Shown: in pieces, positions 44,427 to 52,693 of the stretch | Layout of the letters: every line of letters begins with the position of its first letter | Position numbering within the stretch: position 1 is the first letter of the stretch | Source: UBA2589 sp038120095 | GTDB lineage: Bacteria > Gemmatimonadota > Gemmatimonadetes > Longimicrobiales > Gaopeijiaceae | Direction of reading: 5' to 3' | DNA: 64,000 bases | Assembly (NCBI GenBank): GCA_038120095.1 | Contig: JAYOKZ010000017.1 | Coordinates: 3,196-67,195, forward strand | Program-made: the position numbers and the translations under genes | The notes under the pieces: generated by a model | What the model saw: the letters and a program-made list of their open reading frames with translations, nothing else | What the model was told of the DNA's origin: nothing | The model's database searches: none

Positions 44427-46376
44427 ATGACACTCAAGCATACAGACGACACCATGGCTAGCGACCAGATCAAGATCACCCTGCCGAACGGCGACGTACT
44501 CGAGTTACCATACGGATCCACGAGCGGTGAGGTAGCAGCGGGTATCGGCCCGGGCCTCGCGAAGGCCGCGATCGCTGCGGTGGTGAATGGTCAGACTGTC
44601 GGCCTGATGGAGCCAATCGTCGAGGACGCAGAGATCCAGATTCTCACGGAGCGGGATGACGAATCCCTGGCCGTTCTCCGGCATTCGGCGGCCCATGTTC
44701 TCGCGACGGCAGTCCGGGAGGTACGGCCTGGAGCAGGTATCGGCTTCGGACCTGCCATCGACGACGGCTTCTATTACGACTTCGAGGTCGATGAACCGTT
44801 CACTCCGGAAGACCTGGCGATCTTCGAGGAGAAGATGGCAGAGGTCGTGAGGGATGATCAGCCGTTCGAGCGCAGGCATGTGTCGAAGGAGGAGGCGCGC
44901 GAGCTTTTCCGCGACGACCCGCTGAAGCTGGAGCGTCTCGAGGAATTCCAGGACGACGAAGTCATCACCGTCTACCTGAACGGGCCGTTTTTGGATCTGT
45001 GCAAAGGGCCGCATGTCCCAAGCACAGGGGGTCTGAAGCACTTCAAACTTCTTTCGGCTGCTGGCGCGTACTGGAGAGGCGACGAAAAGCGTCAAATGCT
45101 CCAGAGAATTTACGGGACGGCATTCCACAAGAAGGCCGACCTCGAGCAGCACCTGCATCGTCTGGAGGAGGCCCGCCGCCGCGATCACCGCCGACTGGGG
45201 CGCGAGCTGGGGCTGTTCCAGTTCCACCCCGTATCACCGGGAGCAGCATTCTGGACGCCGCGGGGAACCGAGTTGTACAACACGCTCGAGCGCTTCGTGC
45301 GGGATCGACAGCGCAAGGACTTTCAGGAGGTGAAGACACCCCTCTTGTATACGAAGGAACTCTGGGAGCGGTCCGGTCACTGGGGGAAGTACAAGGACAA
45401 CATGTTCCTTGTTCTCGACACCGAGTCTGGCGAGCACGACATGTCGCTGAAGCCGATGAACTGCCCGTCGCACTACCTCTACTATGCGTCGGAAACCCAC
45501 TCATACCGGGAGCTTCCGCTCCGGTATTCCACTCTGGACGTCCTGCACCGAAACGAACTGTCCGGTGCGTTGTCCGGTCTGACCAGAGTTCGACAATTCG
45601 CCCAGGATGACTGCCACGTATTCCTGCGCGAGGACCAGATCGCCGAGGAGGTCCACTTTCTGACGGATTTCATCCTCGGTCATTATGAAGCATTCGGGCT
45701 CGAGTCGCGCTTGAAATTTGCGACCCGGCCCGATCAACGGATTGGTAGCGACGAGCAGTGGGATTACGCCGAGGCCGCCCTGAAGCAGGCACTCGACGCG
45801 ACGGGGCGGAAATACGACATCGAGGAAGGAGACGGAGCGTTCTACGGCCCGAAGATCGATTTCCATGTCACGGATTCGATTGGCCGAAGCTGGCAGCTCG
45901 GGACCATCCAGCTGGACTACAACGCGCCGGAGCGCTTCGACCTCGAATACATTGGAAGCGACAACGCACCCCACCGGCCGGTCGTCATCCATCGGGCGGT
46001 GTGCGGCTCGTTCGAGCGGTTCATCGCGATCCTCATCGAGCACTACGCCGGGGCTTTCCCGACGTGGTTGGCTCCGGAGCAGGTTCGGGTCCTCTCTGTC
46101 GGCCAGGACTGGGACGACAGCGCGCGGGAGCTCGTGGATGCTCTCACGGCTCGAGGTGTGCGCGCAACGCTTCAGTCTCGTGAGACGCTCGGCTACCGGA
46201 TCAGGGAGGCCGAGTTGCACAAGATCCCCTACATGGGCGTGGTGGGAGAGCGCGAGGCGGCTGATGGCACCGTCGCAGTAAGAAGACGGGGTGCGGGGAA
46301 GAAGCAGGAGATCATGAACCGTGCCGACTTCATCGAACTCGTCGAGGGTGAGATCCGGGCACGGACTCAGGATTGA
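44427..46376 (+). CDS. thrS: threonine--tRNA ligase
   Basis: 649 residues from ATG 44427, with GAGGGTG just upstream; later in-frame ATG at 44454 is an alternative. Domains in order: TGS (residues ~10-75), the tRNA-editing SAD domain (~80-250; HSAAHVLATAVREVRPGAG), class II catalytic core with motif LSLKPMNCPSH-type zinc cysteine (MSLKPMNCPSHYLYY), ALSGLTRVRQFAQDDCHVF, HRAVCGSFERFIAILIEHYA, and the anticodon-binding domain at the C-terminus. Charges tRNA-Thr. First structural gene of the thrS-infC-rpmI-rplT block. Confidence 0.98.
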   Translation: MTLKHTDDTMASDQIKITLPNGDVLELPYGSTSGEVAAGIGPGLAKAAIAAVVNGQTVGLMEPIVEDAEIQILTERDDESLAVLRHSAAHVLATAVREVRPGAGIGFGPAIDDGFYYDFEVDEPFTPEDLAIFEEKMAEVVRDDQPFERRHVSKEEARELFRDDPLKLERLEEFQDDEVITVYLNGPFLDLCKGPHVPSTGGLKHFKLLSAAGAYWRGDEKRQMLQRIYGTAFHKKADLEQHLHRLEEARRRDHRRLGRELGLFQFHPVSPGAAFWTPRGTELYNTLERFVRDRQRKDFQEVKTPLLYTKELWERSGHWGKYKDNMFLVLDTESGEHDMSLKPMNCPSHYLYYASETHSYRELPLRYSTLDVLHRNELSGALSGLTRVRQFAQDDCHVFLREDQIAEEVHFLTDFILGHYEAFGLESRLKFATRPDQRIGSDEQWDYAEAALKQALDATGRKYDIEEGDGAFYGPKIDFHVTDSIGRSWQLGTIQLDYNAPERFDLEYIGSDNAPHRPVVIHRAVCGSFERFIAILIEHYAGAFPTWLAPEQVRVLSVGQDWDDSARELVDALTARGVRATLQSRETLGYRIREAELHKIPYMGVVGEREAADGTVAVRRRGAGKKQEIMNRADFIELVEGEIRARTQD

Positions 46377-46790
46377 CGGATGCGTCCACTGGTATCTTCG
46401 AGGTAGAGCCAGAGGGCTGAGTCCATCGACCGGGGGAGACCATCCGGCACCGGGACCTCATCGCGCGGGCCGAGGACTCTCTATCCCTGGCATTGAGGGC
46501 GGAATGCGGGGTGCCGCCCGCTTGACCGGAGCGAGCCGCAGGGTCAACTTTCCTCACGCTCGCTCAGGCGGGCAACAAGAGTGAAGTGAGCCGCCCCAGC
46601 AGTGGCTCCACCTTCAGGACTCCACGTGGGTCGTCTTGAGGGTCGCGCAGATCAGTTCGCCGGGGTTTTCCTCGGCGGGCGAGTCATGGTTGCGGCCCGG
46701 GAGCATTCCCGGGCTTTTTTCGTAGGAGACAGGACCGAAGGACGGGGCCCGAAGGGGTCGTGTATCGAGACTTGCTCGGAGGGATAAGAC
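46377..46790 (+). promoter_or_regulatory. structured mRNA leader of infC-rpmI-rplT
   Basis: 414 bases without a gene between thrS and infC. Several stems are visible: TTGACC/GGTCAA around 46520-46550 whose loop holds GAGCGAG, which can also pair with CTCGCTC about 20 bases further on (overlapping pairings, a possible pseudoknot). Further on come a GGCGG/CCGCC hairpin and an imperfect hairpin around a CCACGTGG loop (46610-46650). A perfect intrinsic terminator follows (next entry). In Firmicutes the same operon is controlled by an L20-binding leader with premature termination; this may be an independent equivalent. I cannot match it to the Rfam L20 or T-box models by eye. Confidence 0.55.
46695..46720 (+). 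terminator. intrinsic terminator/attenuator just before infC
   Basis: Perfect 8-base stem GCCCGGGA - GCAT - TCCCGGGC (46695-46714) followed by T6 (46715-46720). It lies about 70 bases before the infC start and must be read through for infC, rpmI and rplT expression, or an internal promoter lies after it. Confidence 0.9.
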
Positions 46791-47306
46791 ATCAGTAAAG
46801 ATCGAGTTCGTGTGAACGACCAGATCAGGATCAGCCCGATTCGGCTGATTCAGGATGACGGTGAGCAGATCGGCATCGTCTCCATCGATGAAGCCCGGGA
46901 ACGTGCGGAAGCGCGGGGGATGGATCTGGTCGAGGTGGCGCCGGACGCGCGGCCCCCAGTGGTCAAGATGATGGACTACGGGAAATACAAGTACGAGGCA
47001 GACCGGCAGCGACGCGAAGCACGAAAGAAGCAGCACACGATCAAGGTCAAGGAAGTGAAGTTCCGCCCGGGCATTGAAGATCACGATTACAACTTCAAGG
47101 TCGGGCACGCTCGACGCTTCCTCGAAGACGGCAACAAGGTCAAGCTGACGATGATGTTTCGGGGTCGTCAGGTGACTCACCCCGAGATCGGAAAGGAAGT
47201 GCTCGCGAGAGTGATGGAGGATCTGCAGGAAGTGGGTCAGCCGGAGTCGTTCCCGAACATGGAGGGCCGGATCATGTCGATGGTCCTGGCCCCATTGAAA
47301 GACTGA
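46791..47306 (+). CDS. infC: translation initiation factor IF-3, probable ATC start codon
   Basis: 171 residues when begun at ATC 46791, seven bases after a strong GGAGGG (46778-46783). The frame then reads ISKDRVRVNDQIRISPIRLI, matching the usual IF3 N-terminus 'SKD-RVNEQIR'. A GTG at 46812 is in frame but has no ribosome-binding site and would cut off conserved residues. IF3 from many bacteria starts at AUU or AUC and is autoregulated because IF3 rejects non-standard start codons. N-terminal domain 1-75, linker KYEADRQRREARKKQ, C-terminal domain with KFRPGIEDHDYNFKVGHARR. Confidence 0.9.
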   Translation: MSKDRVRVNDQIRISPIRLIQDDGEQIGIVSIDEARERAEARGMDLVEVAPDARPPVVKMMDYGKYKYEADRQRREARKKQHTIKVKEVKFRPGIEDHDYNFKVGHARRFLEDGNKVKLTMMFRGRQVTHPEIGKEVLARVMEDLQEVGQPESFPNMEGRIMSMVLAPLKD

Positions 47307-47351
47307 TAGACTGAGCCCTGTCTGGGACAGGGCGATTGGAGTTGTGAAGCC

Positions 47352-47552
47352 ATGCCAAAAATGAAGACGCACCGGGGGGCCGCGAAGCGGATGAAGGTCA
47401 CCGGTACCGGGAAGCTCAAGAGGATGCGCTCCAACAAGAGCCACATCCTCAACAAGAAGACCACGAAGCGGAAGCGCAGGCTTCGTCAGGCGGATCTCGT
47501 CAGCAAGGCGGACGAGAAGAAGATGCACAAGATCCTTCCCTACGGCTCCTGA
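47352..47552 (+). CDS. rpmI: large ribosomal subunit protein bL35
   Basis: 66 residues, highly basic: MPKMKTHRGAAKRMKVTGTG then KLKRMRSNKSHILNKKTTKR, the standard L35 sequence. GGAGTTGTG precedes the ATG. Sits between infC and rplT as in most bacteria. Confidence 0.97.
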   Translation: MPKMKTHRGAAKRMKVTGTGKLKRMRSNKSHILNKKTTKRKRRLRQADLVSKADEKKMHKILPYGS

Positions 47553-47564
47553 GGAGGCAGAACG

Positions 47565-47933
47565 ATGCCCAGAGCAACCTCCGCAGTCCCGCGCAACAAG
47601 CGGAAGAAAAAGATCTTCAAGGCCGCCAAGGGGTACTTTGGCGGACGTAAGAACCTCTACAAGACCGCGAAGGATGCGGTTGAGAAGGGGTGGGAACACG
47701 CATACCGGGATCGGAAGAAGAAGAAGCGCAATTTTCGTCGGTTGTGGATCGCACGGATCAACGCCGCGGCCCGTCAGCACGACATGTCGTATTCGCGGTT
47801 CATGAATGGCCTGAAGGCCGCCGGGATCGATCTTGATCGCAAGGCCTTGGCGGATCTTGCCGTGCGCAATCCCGAGGCATTTGGTGCGGTTGTTGAACAG
47901 GCGAAAGAAGGCCTGTCCGTAAAAGCCGGCTGA
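47565..47933 (+). CDS. rplT: large ribosomal subunit protein bL20
   Basis: 122 residues: MPRATSAVPRNKRKKKIFKA, AKGYFGGRKNLYKTAKDAVE, and the C-terminal globular part WIARINAAARQHDMSYSRF. GAGGAGG precedes the ATG. In E. coli and B. subtilis L20 represses its own operon by binding leader RNA, which makes the structured infC leader upstream a natural candidate target. Confidence 0.97.
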   Translation: MPRATSAVPRNKRKKKIFKAAKGYFGGRKNLYKTAKDAVEKGWEHAYRDRKKKKRNFRRLWIARINAAARQHDMSYSRFMNGLKAAGIDLDRKALADLAVRNPEAFGAVVEQAKEGLSVKAG

Positions 47934-47957
47934 TTACGCCGCTCGAATCGGTTCCTC

Positions 47958-47988
47958 AGGGACTCTGCGGCCCGGCCGCGGGGTCCCT
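47958..47988 (+). terminator. hairpin after rplT
   Basis: Bipartite stem AGGGAC ... GTCCCT (47958-47963/47983-47988) enclosing GCGGC/GCCGC. The following GTTGTATA is only partly T-rich, so termination would be partial and pheST may be reached by read-through. Confidence 0.5.
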
Positions 47989-48006
47989 GTTGTATATGGA
48001 GATAGG

Positions 48007-48459
48007 GTGACCAAGGCCCGAAAAGAGCATTGGAGAGCACTCGAGGTGATGTATCTCGCGTCTCCCATCAACCGCATCTACGAGCCAAGCATCGACGTGG
48101 GCCTTGAGACGGCGGAAATCGGAATCGAGGTAGGTGAGCACTTCTTCCACGCCGGCGGGGCGACCCATGGTTCCGTAACGTGGAAGATGCTCGATGACGC
48201 GGCGTTCTTTGCGGCGGCCAGCGTCGTGGAGGATGTCTTCATCCTGACCACGTCCTTTACGAGCTATCTGACGAGGCCGGTGTCGAAGGGTTCGTTACGC
48301 TCCGTGGGCACGGTGGTGACCCGAAACCGTAGCCAGATCATCGCGGAAGCGGTGGCATTCGACCACGCCGGTCGGGAGGTCGCTCGGGGGAGTGGCATGT
48401 TCGTTAAGAGCCGTATGAAACTCGCGGAACTTCCGCTGTATGCGGGAGCCAAAGTGTGA
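48007..48459 (+). CDS. hotdog-fold thioesterase (PaaI-like)
   Basis: 150 residues from GTG 48007. Core FHAGGATHGSVTWKMLDDAA then FFAASVVEDVFILTTSFTSY matches the PaaI/YbgC-like thioesterase fold with the HGGA-like loop (HAGGATHGS). Proteins like this hydrolyse short acyl-CoAs or act in acyl proofreading. Inserted between rplT and pheS; not a conserved partner of that operon as far as I know. Confidence 0.82.
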   Translation: MTKARKEHWRALEVMYLASPINRIYEPSIDVGLETAEIGIEVGEHFFHAGGATHGSVTWKMLDDAAFFAAASVVEDVFILTTSFTSYLTRPVSKGSLRSVGTVVTRNRSQIIAEAVAFDHAGREVARGSGMFVKSRMKLAELPLYAGAKV

Positions 48460-48516
48460 TATTATGTCGAGCCCCGCTGTCGCAACGGGCTCAACGACTT
48501 ATGGTGGTCGACCTCA

Positions 48517-49539
48517 ATGAGTGAATCAAATCCCATCGAGGCGCTTGCGGTGCTGGAGGCCGAAGCGCTGGGAGCTGCGGAGTCGGCTCCGGATGCCACG
48601 GCCCTGGAAGCTGTTCGAGTTGCGTATCTCGGTCGCAGCGAGGGCCGTATCTCCGCGATCCTGCGTGGGCTCGGGGCGCTTCCGCCAGAGGAACGGCCGG
48701 CGGTCGGCCAGCGGGCGAACGAGGTGAAAGCTTCGGTATCTGCGGCCCTCGAGGCACGGAGCGCGATCCTCACCGGCCCTGCCGTTGCGAGGGGAGTGGA
48801 TCTCTCTATGCCGGGTAGACCGCGTTGGCCAGGGGGCTTGCACCCTATCACTCAGGCGATCGATGAGATCTGGCACATCTTTCGAGACCTGGGCTTTTCT
48901 CGAGCCCGAGGCCCGGAGGCGGACACTGAGTGGTACAACTTTGAGGCTTTGAATACGCCATTGGATCACCCCGCTGCGGACGAGCAGGACACGCTGTACC
49001 TGGTGGACTCAGTGCTCCTGCGCAGCCACACATCACCCGTGCAGATGCGTACGATGGAGGCCAACGCGCCTCCGATTCGGATTATTGCCCCGGGTTGGGT
49101 CTACCGACGCGACACGTACGACGCGACGCACACGCCCGCCTTCATGCAGATCGAAGGGCTCGTCGTGGACGAGGATGTCACCTTCATCGACTTCAAGGCG
49201 ACCCTTGCCGAGTTCGCGCGTCGCTACTGGGGTCCTGACACGCAGATCCGCTTCCGCCCGTCGTTCTTCCCATTCACCGAGCCGAGTGCCGAGGTCGATG
49301 TGAAGCGGACCATCACGCGCCCGGACGGGACAAAGTATGAGACGGACTGGTTGGAAATCATGGGGTCCGGCATGGTGGATCCGAATGTGATCGCAAACGC
49401 AGGCTACGATCCCGAACGCTATACCGGCTGGGCCTTTGGAATGGGTCCGGGTCGTATCGCGATGCTGAAGCACGGGGTGGATGATCTGCGAACCTTCTTC
49501 GAAAACGACGTGCGCTTCCTCGCACAGTTTGCCCAATGA
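48517..49539 (+). CDS. pheS: phenylalanine--tRNA ligase alpha subunit
   Basis: 340 residues. N-terminal coiled coil, then catalytic core with GRPRWPGGLHPITQAIDEIW, FRDLGFSRARGPEADTEWYN, DTLYLVDSVLLRSHTSPVQM, FHQIEG-type motif as FMQIEGLVVDEDVTFIDFK, and GMVDPNV ... GWAFGMGPGRIAMLKHGVDD. A GAGCCC/GGGCTC hairpin lies in the 57-base gap before it (48469-48494). Overlaps pheT by four bases. Confidence 0.97.
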   Translation: MSESNPIEALAVLEAEALGAAESAPDATALEAVRVAYLGRSEGRISAILRGLGALPPEERPAVGQRANEVKASVSAALEARSAILTGPAVARGVDLSMPGRPRWPGGLHPITQAIDEIWHIFRDLGFSRARGPEADTEWYNFEALNTPLDHPAADEQDTLYLVDSVLLRSHTSPVQMRTMEANAPPIRIIAPGWVYRRDTYDATHTPAFMQIEGLVVDEDVTFIDFKATLAEFARRYWGPDTQIRFRPSFFPFTEPSAEVDVKRTITRPDGTKYETDWLEIMGSGMVDPNVIANAGYDPERYTGWAFGMGPGRIAMLKHGVDDLRTFFENDVRFLAQFAQ

Positions 49540-51944
49540 ACGTCTCCGTCCGCTGGCTCAGGGATCTCGTGCCGGGTCTCGAGGGGACGCCGGAGGAGCT
49601 GTCGGAGCACCTCGCCCTGCGCGGTGCCCCGGTCGATTCCGTGACCTCGCCCGGGGAGGACCTGCGCGACATCATCATCGGCCGGGTGATCCGGGCGCAG
49701 CAGCACCCAAACGCCGACCGCCTTCGTGTCTGTGAAGTGGACAATGGGTCGGAGGTCGTTCAGATCGTGTGCGGTGCTCCGGTCGTGAAAGAGGGGGCGT
49801 TCTACCCGCTCGCACCCGTCGGTGCCGTTCTGCCAGGAGACTTCCGGATCAAGAAGTCCAAGATCCGCGGCGAGGTGTCGGAAGGGATGCTGTGCTCCGC
49901 TCGCGAGTTGGGATTGGGGGATGATCACTCGGGGATCATGGAGCTGGAAGGCGATTTGAAACCGGGTGCGTCGTTTGTCGTGTCGGTGGGGCTCGACGAC
50001 GCGACCCTCGACGTGGAGGTCACAGCCAATCGAGGGGACCTTCTGTCTCATGTCGGGGTGGCTCGGGAGCTTGCGTCTCAGGCTGAGGGGCGGGTCGAAC
50101 TGCCGGCACTGCCGGGCGCGGCTGCGGTGGACCCCGCGTACATCGTCGCTGCGCCAGCGGTGGCCCACGATGATGTGTCCGTTCAGATCGACGACCCGGA
50201 CCTCTGCAGCCGATATCTGGGTGCCGTGATCCGTGGAGTGGAGATCGGACCGTCACCGTCGTGGCTTCAGGAGCGCCTGCGGGGGGCTGGGGCGCGTCCG
50301 ATCAACAATGTGGTCGACGCCACGAATTATGTCCTGCTCGAGCTCGGCCAGCCCATGCACGCCTTCGATCTGAATCGATTGAACGGGCGTTCCATCATCG
50401 TCCGGCGTGCGTCAGAGGCCGAGGGGGAGTTCATCACCCTGGATGGCGAGAAGCGCGCGATCACGCCGGAGATGCTGATGATTTGCGACGGGAGTGGCCC
50501 CGTCGCGCTCGCCGGGGTGATGGGTGGGCAGAACTCCGAGGTCGACGTCCAGACCGTCGACGTGCTGCTGGAGTGCGCGCTCTTCGAACCGAAATCCATC
50601 AGGGCCACGCGCCGCGCGCTCGTCATGTCTACGGACGCCTCGTATCGGTACGAGCGGGGTGTCGACCCCGAGGGAATGCGGATGGCCATGGAGCGCTGTA
50701 TCCAGGTGATTCTCGCGACTGCGGGGGGACAGCTCGACGGCCCGATTCTGGATTGTTGTCCCTCTCCGTTCGCGAGCTCGGTAGTGGAGTTACGGCTGGC
50801 GAGGATCGAGCGTCTGCTGGGAGTAGGCTTTAGCGGCGAGTACGTCGAGTCCCTCCTGCGGCCGCTGGGTTTTCAGGTGGAGGGTGAGGCCGAGGGGGTG
50901 ATGCGCGTCCGAGTGCCCGGATTTCGCTCCTACGATGTGACACGCGAGGTGGACCTGATCGAGGAAGTTGCCCGGTCGCACGGGTTCGACAACTTCCCGG
51001 ATTCGCTGGGACCCCAGCGCCCGTCGTCCATACCCGACCACCCGCTTTTTCAGTTGGAAGACCGTCTTCGCAAGGCGTTGGTCGCCTGCGGGCTCTTCGA
51101 GACGCAGACGCCCGCGTTCTGTCCCGAGGGGGAAGGGGAGGTCGAGGTCGCGAACCCGCTCACGACCACGGAGCCCTTCCTGCGCAGTGCCCTGATCCCA
51201 GCACTTGTTCGCCGCGCCGAATACAACCTGGCCAGAGGCAATCGGGACGTCCGGCTCTTCGAGCTGGGGACATCCTTTCGCAAGGCCGGTCCGGGCGAAC
51301 CGCCTCTGGAAGAGCCCCACCTTGGAGTCGTTCTCACGGGTCGTCGCGAGCCCCCGCACTGGTCGCGAAAAGAGGAGTTCGTCGACATTTGGGACCTCAA
51401 GGCGCTGGTGGAGGATGTCGTGCGCCGAGTCTACGCGACGAGCGCGTTCGTCGAGCAGGGACGACCTCCCGTGGCCACGCTGGACGATCCGGACTGCCTG
51501 GTCGTCCGCCACCGCTCGGGAAGAGTCGTAGGCCATGCGGGGCGTGTGGCGGATGAGGCGTGTGACGTACCGGTGTGGGCGTCGGAGCTCTGGGCCTTCG
51601 AGCTGACGCTCCCCTCGACACCGTCTGCCGCCCCCTCGGTGACAGTCAACCCACTTCCGCACTTCCCGGCCAGCGAGCGGGACCTGGCCCTCCTTGTGCC
51701 GGGTGAGGTACGGGCGGGCGCTGTATCTGAGGCGATACGCCAGCACGGGGGCGAGGAACTCGAGAGTATCGAAATCTTCGACCTCTATGCGGGGGACGGA
51801 GTCCCCGAGGGTTACCGGTCACTGGGGTTTCGCTTGCGCTTCCGGTCGCCGACCCGAACCCTGAAGGACAAGCAGGTGGACAGGAGTGTGAGGGCCGTTC
51901 TTACCCGACTCGAGGAGGGTCTCGGTGTCACAGCCCGGGGATAG
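49536..51944 (+). CDS. pheT: phenylalanine--tRNA ligase beta subunit
   Basis: 802 residues, normal length. tRNA-binding EMAP domain (IIGRVIRAQQHPNADRLRVC), B3/B4 editing domain (GLLEQRLRGAGARPINNVVD-type, seen as RLRGAGARPINNVVDATNYV, HAFDLNRLNGRSIIVRRASE), B5 (VRVPGFRSYDVTREVDLIEE), core (FLRSALIPALVRRAEYNLAR) and C-terminal FDX-anticodon domain (LPHFPASERDLALLVPGEVR). Forms an alpha2-beta2 enzyme with PheS. Confidence 0.97.
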   Translation: MNVSVRWLRDLVPGLEGTPEELSEHLALRGAPVDSVTSPGEDLRDIIIGRVIRAQQHPNADRLRVCEVDNGSEVVQIVCGAPVVKEGAFYPLAPVGAVLPGDFRIKKSKIRGEVSEGMLCSARELGLGDDHSGIMELEGDLKPGASFVVSVGLDDATLDVEVTANRGDLLSHVGVARELASQAEGRVELPALPGAAAVDPAYIVAAPAVAHDDVSVQIDDPDLCSRYLGAVIRGVEIGPSPSWLQERLRGAGARPINNVVDATNYVLLELGQPMHAFDLNRLNGRSIIVRRASEAEGEFITLDGEKRAITPEMLMICDGSGPVALAGVMGGQNSEVDVQTVDVLLECALFEPKSIRATRRALVMSTDASYRYERGVDPEGMRMAMERCIQVILATAGGQLDGPILDCCPSPFASSVVELRLARIERLLGVGFSGEYVESLLRPLGFQVEGEAEGVMRVRVPGFRSYDVTREVDLIEEVARSHGFDNFPDSLGPQRPSSIPDHPLFQLEDRLRKALVACGLFETQTPAFCPEGEGEVEVANPLTTTEPFLRSALIPALVRRAEYNLARGNRDVRLFELGTSFRKAGPGEPPLEEPHLGVVLTGRREPPHWSRKEEFVDIWDLKALVEDVVRRVYATSAFVEQGRPPVATLDDPDCLVVRHRSGRVVGHAGRVADEACDVPVWASELWAFELTLPSTPSAAPSVTVNPLPHFPASERDLALLVPGEVRAGAVSEAIRQHGGEELESIEIFDLYAGDGVPEGYRSLGFRLRFRSPTRTLKDKQVDRSVRAVLTRLEEGLGVTARG

Positions 51945-52254
51945 CGAGGAGCGAGAGGTAGCCGTACTCGAACGACTGGAGAGGGCTGTGGCGGGACTCG
52001 TCGCGGCGCTCGAAGAAGCGTACGAGCGGGTCGCGGAGGCTGAGGTCCGCGTGGAGGAGGTCGAGGCCAGGAATTCCGAGATGACGCAGATGGTTGAGCG
52101 CTTCACGGAGCGCCCCGCTGACGCTCACGACCTCGTTGCGCGCTTGAAGTCCATCGAAGCCGAGAATGCGGACCTCAAGACCCGCTTGGAGCGGGGAAAA
52201 GAGGGAGTTGACCGTATGATCGCGAGGATTCACTTCCTGGAGAATCAGGGATGA
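51925..52254 (+). CDS. small coiled-coil protein, ZapB-like position
   Basis: 109 residues from GTG 51925, overlapping the pheT end by 20 bases and preceded by GAGGAGGG. Nearly all coiled coil (VLERLERAVAGLVAALEEAY; RVAEAEVRVEEVEARNSEM; LVARLKSIEAENADLKTRLE), ending RMIARIHFLENQG. It lies directly before zapA (ATGA overlap), and the arrangement suggests a cell-division accessory of the ZapB type, but coiled coils are poor evidence for orthology. Confidence 0.65.
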   Translation: MSQPGDSEEREVAVLERLERAVAGLVAALEEAYERVAEAEVRVEEVEARNSEMTQMVERFTERPADAHDLVARLKSIEAENADLKTRLERGKEGVDRMIARIHFLENQG

Positions 52255-52544
52255 GCGAGTCAACCTCCGTGACGGTCCGGATTGCGGGAGAGGAGCATAC
52301 CATCCGGTCGAGCGCCGAGCCCGAACACACCCGGGCATGCGCGCGCCTTGTAGACGACCGTATTCATGAAATCCGTCTCGCGGTCGGCGGCATCGAGGTT
52401 CACAAGGCCGCCATTCTCGCAGCTCTCTCCATCGCGGACGACCTCCTTCACGCTCGGCAGGAGGTGGTGGGATCCAGGGCGGTTCTTGCCGACAAGGTTG
52501 AGGCACTCGCGGTCCGACTCGAGGGTCTCGTGCCTCCGAGCTAG
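52251..52544 (+). CDS. zapA: cell division protein ZapA
   Basis: 97 residues, usual ZapA length. VTVRIAGEEHTIRSSAEPEH then TRACARLVDDRIHEIRL at the N-terminal globular half, and a C-terminal helix KAAILAALSIADDLLHARQE leading to a coiled coil. ZapA crosslinks FtsZ filaments at midcell. Placement pheST - zapB-like - zapA - rny is frequent in this group. Confidence 0.88.
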   Translation: MSESTSVTVRIAGEEHTIRSSAEPEHTRACARLVDDRIHEIRLAVGGIEVHKAAILAALSIADDLLHARQEVVGSRAVLADKVEALAVRLEGLVPPS

Positions 52545-52553
52545 GATGATGCT

Positions 52554-52678
52554 GGTCGCCGGGTGATCGGCTTGCCAACGCGGACATTGGCACCCTATCG
52601 TGCGGCGGTTTCACGAGACGAAGGGTCATCCGACCGGGGCGACCCCTCTTCCATTGCTCACCTGCGGCCTTTTGGCCG
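52554..52678 (+). ncRNA. candidate structured RNA between zapA and rny
   Basis: Closing stem GGTCGCC (52554-52560)/GGCGACC (52638-52644), with an inner TCGG/CCGA pairing (52567-52570/52630-52633), encloses two hairpins: TGCCAA/TTGGCA (52573-52578/52587-52592) and TCGTG/CACGA (52598-52602/52612-52616). A separate CGGCC-TTTT-GGCCG hairpin follows just before the rny ribosome-binding site (about 52664-52678). A 6S RNA commonly follows zapA in Proteobacteria, but the branching shape here does not look like 6S. It may be a leader of rny or a stand-alone RNA. Confidence 0.4.
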
Positions 52679-52693
52679 ATTCGGAGTGAATAC

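Noticed and set aside
46377..46790. T-box riboswitch before infC
   Set aside because: I could not find the conserved T-box sequence (AGGGTGGNACCGCG) or a convincing specifier loop; only a generic structured leader with a terminator can be supported.
46812..47306. GTG at 46812 as the infC start
   Set aside because: No ribosome-binding site, and it would remove conserved N-terminal IF3 residues that are encoded from ATC 46791.
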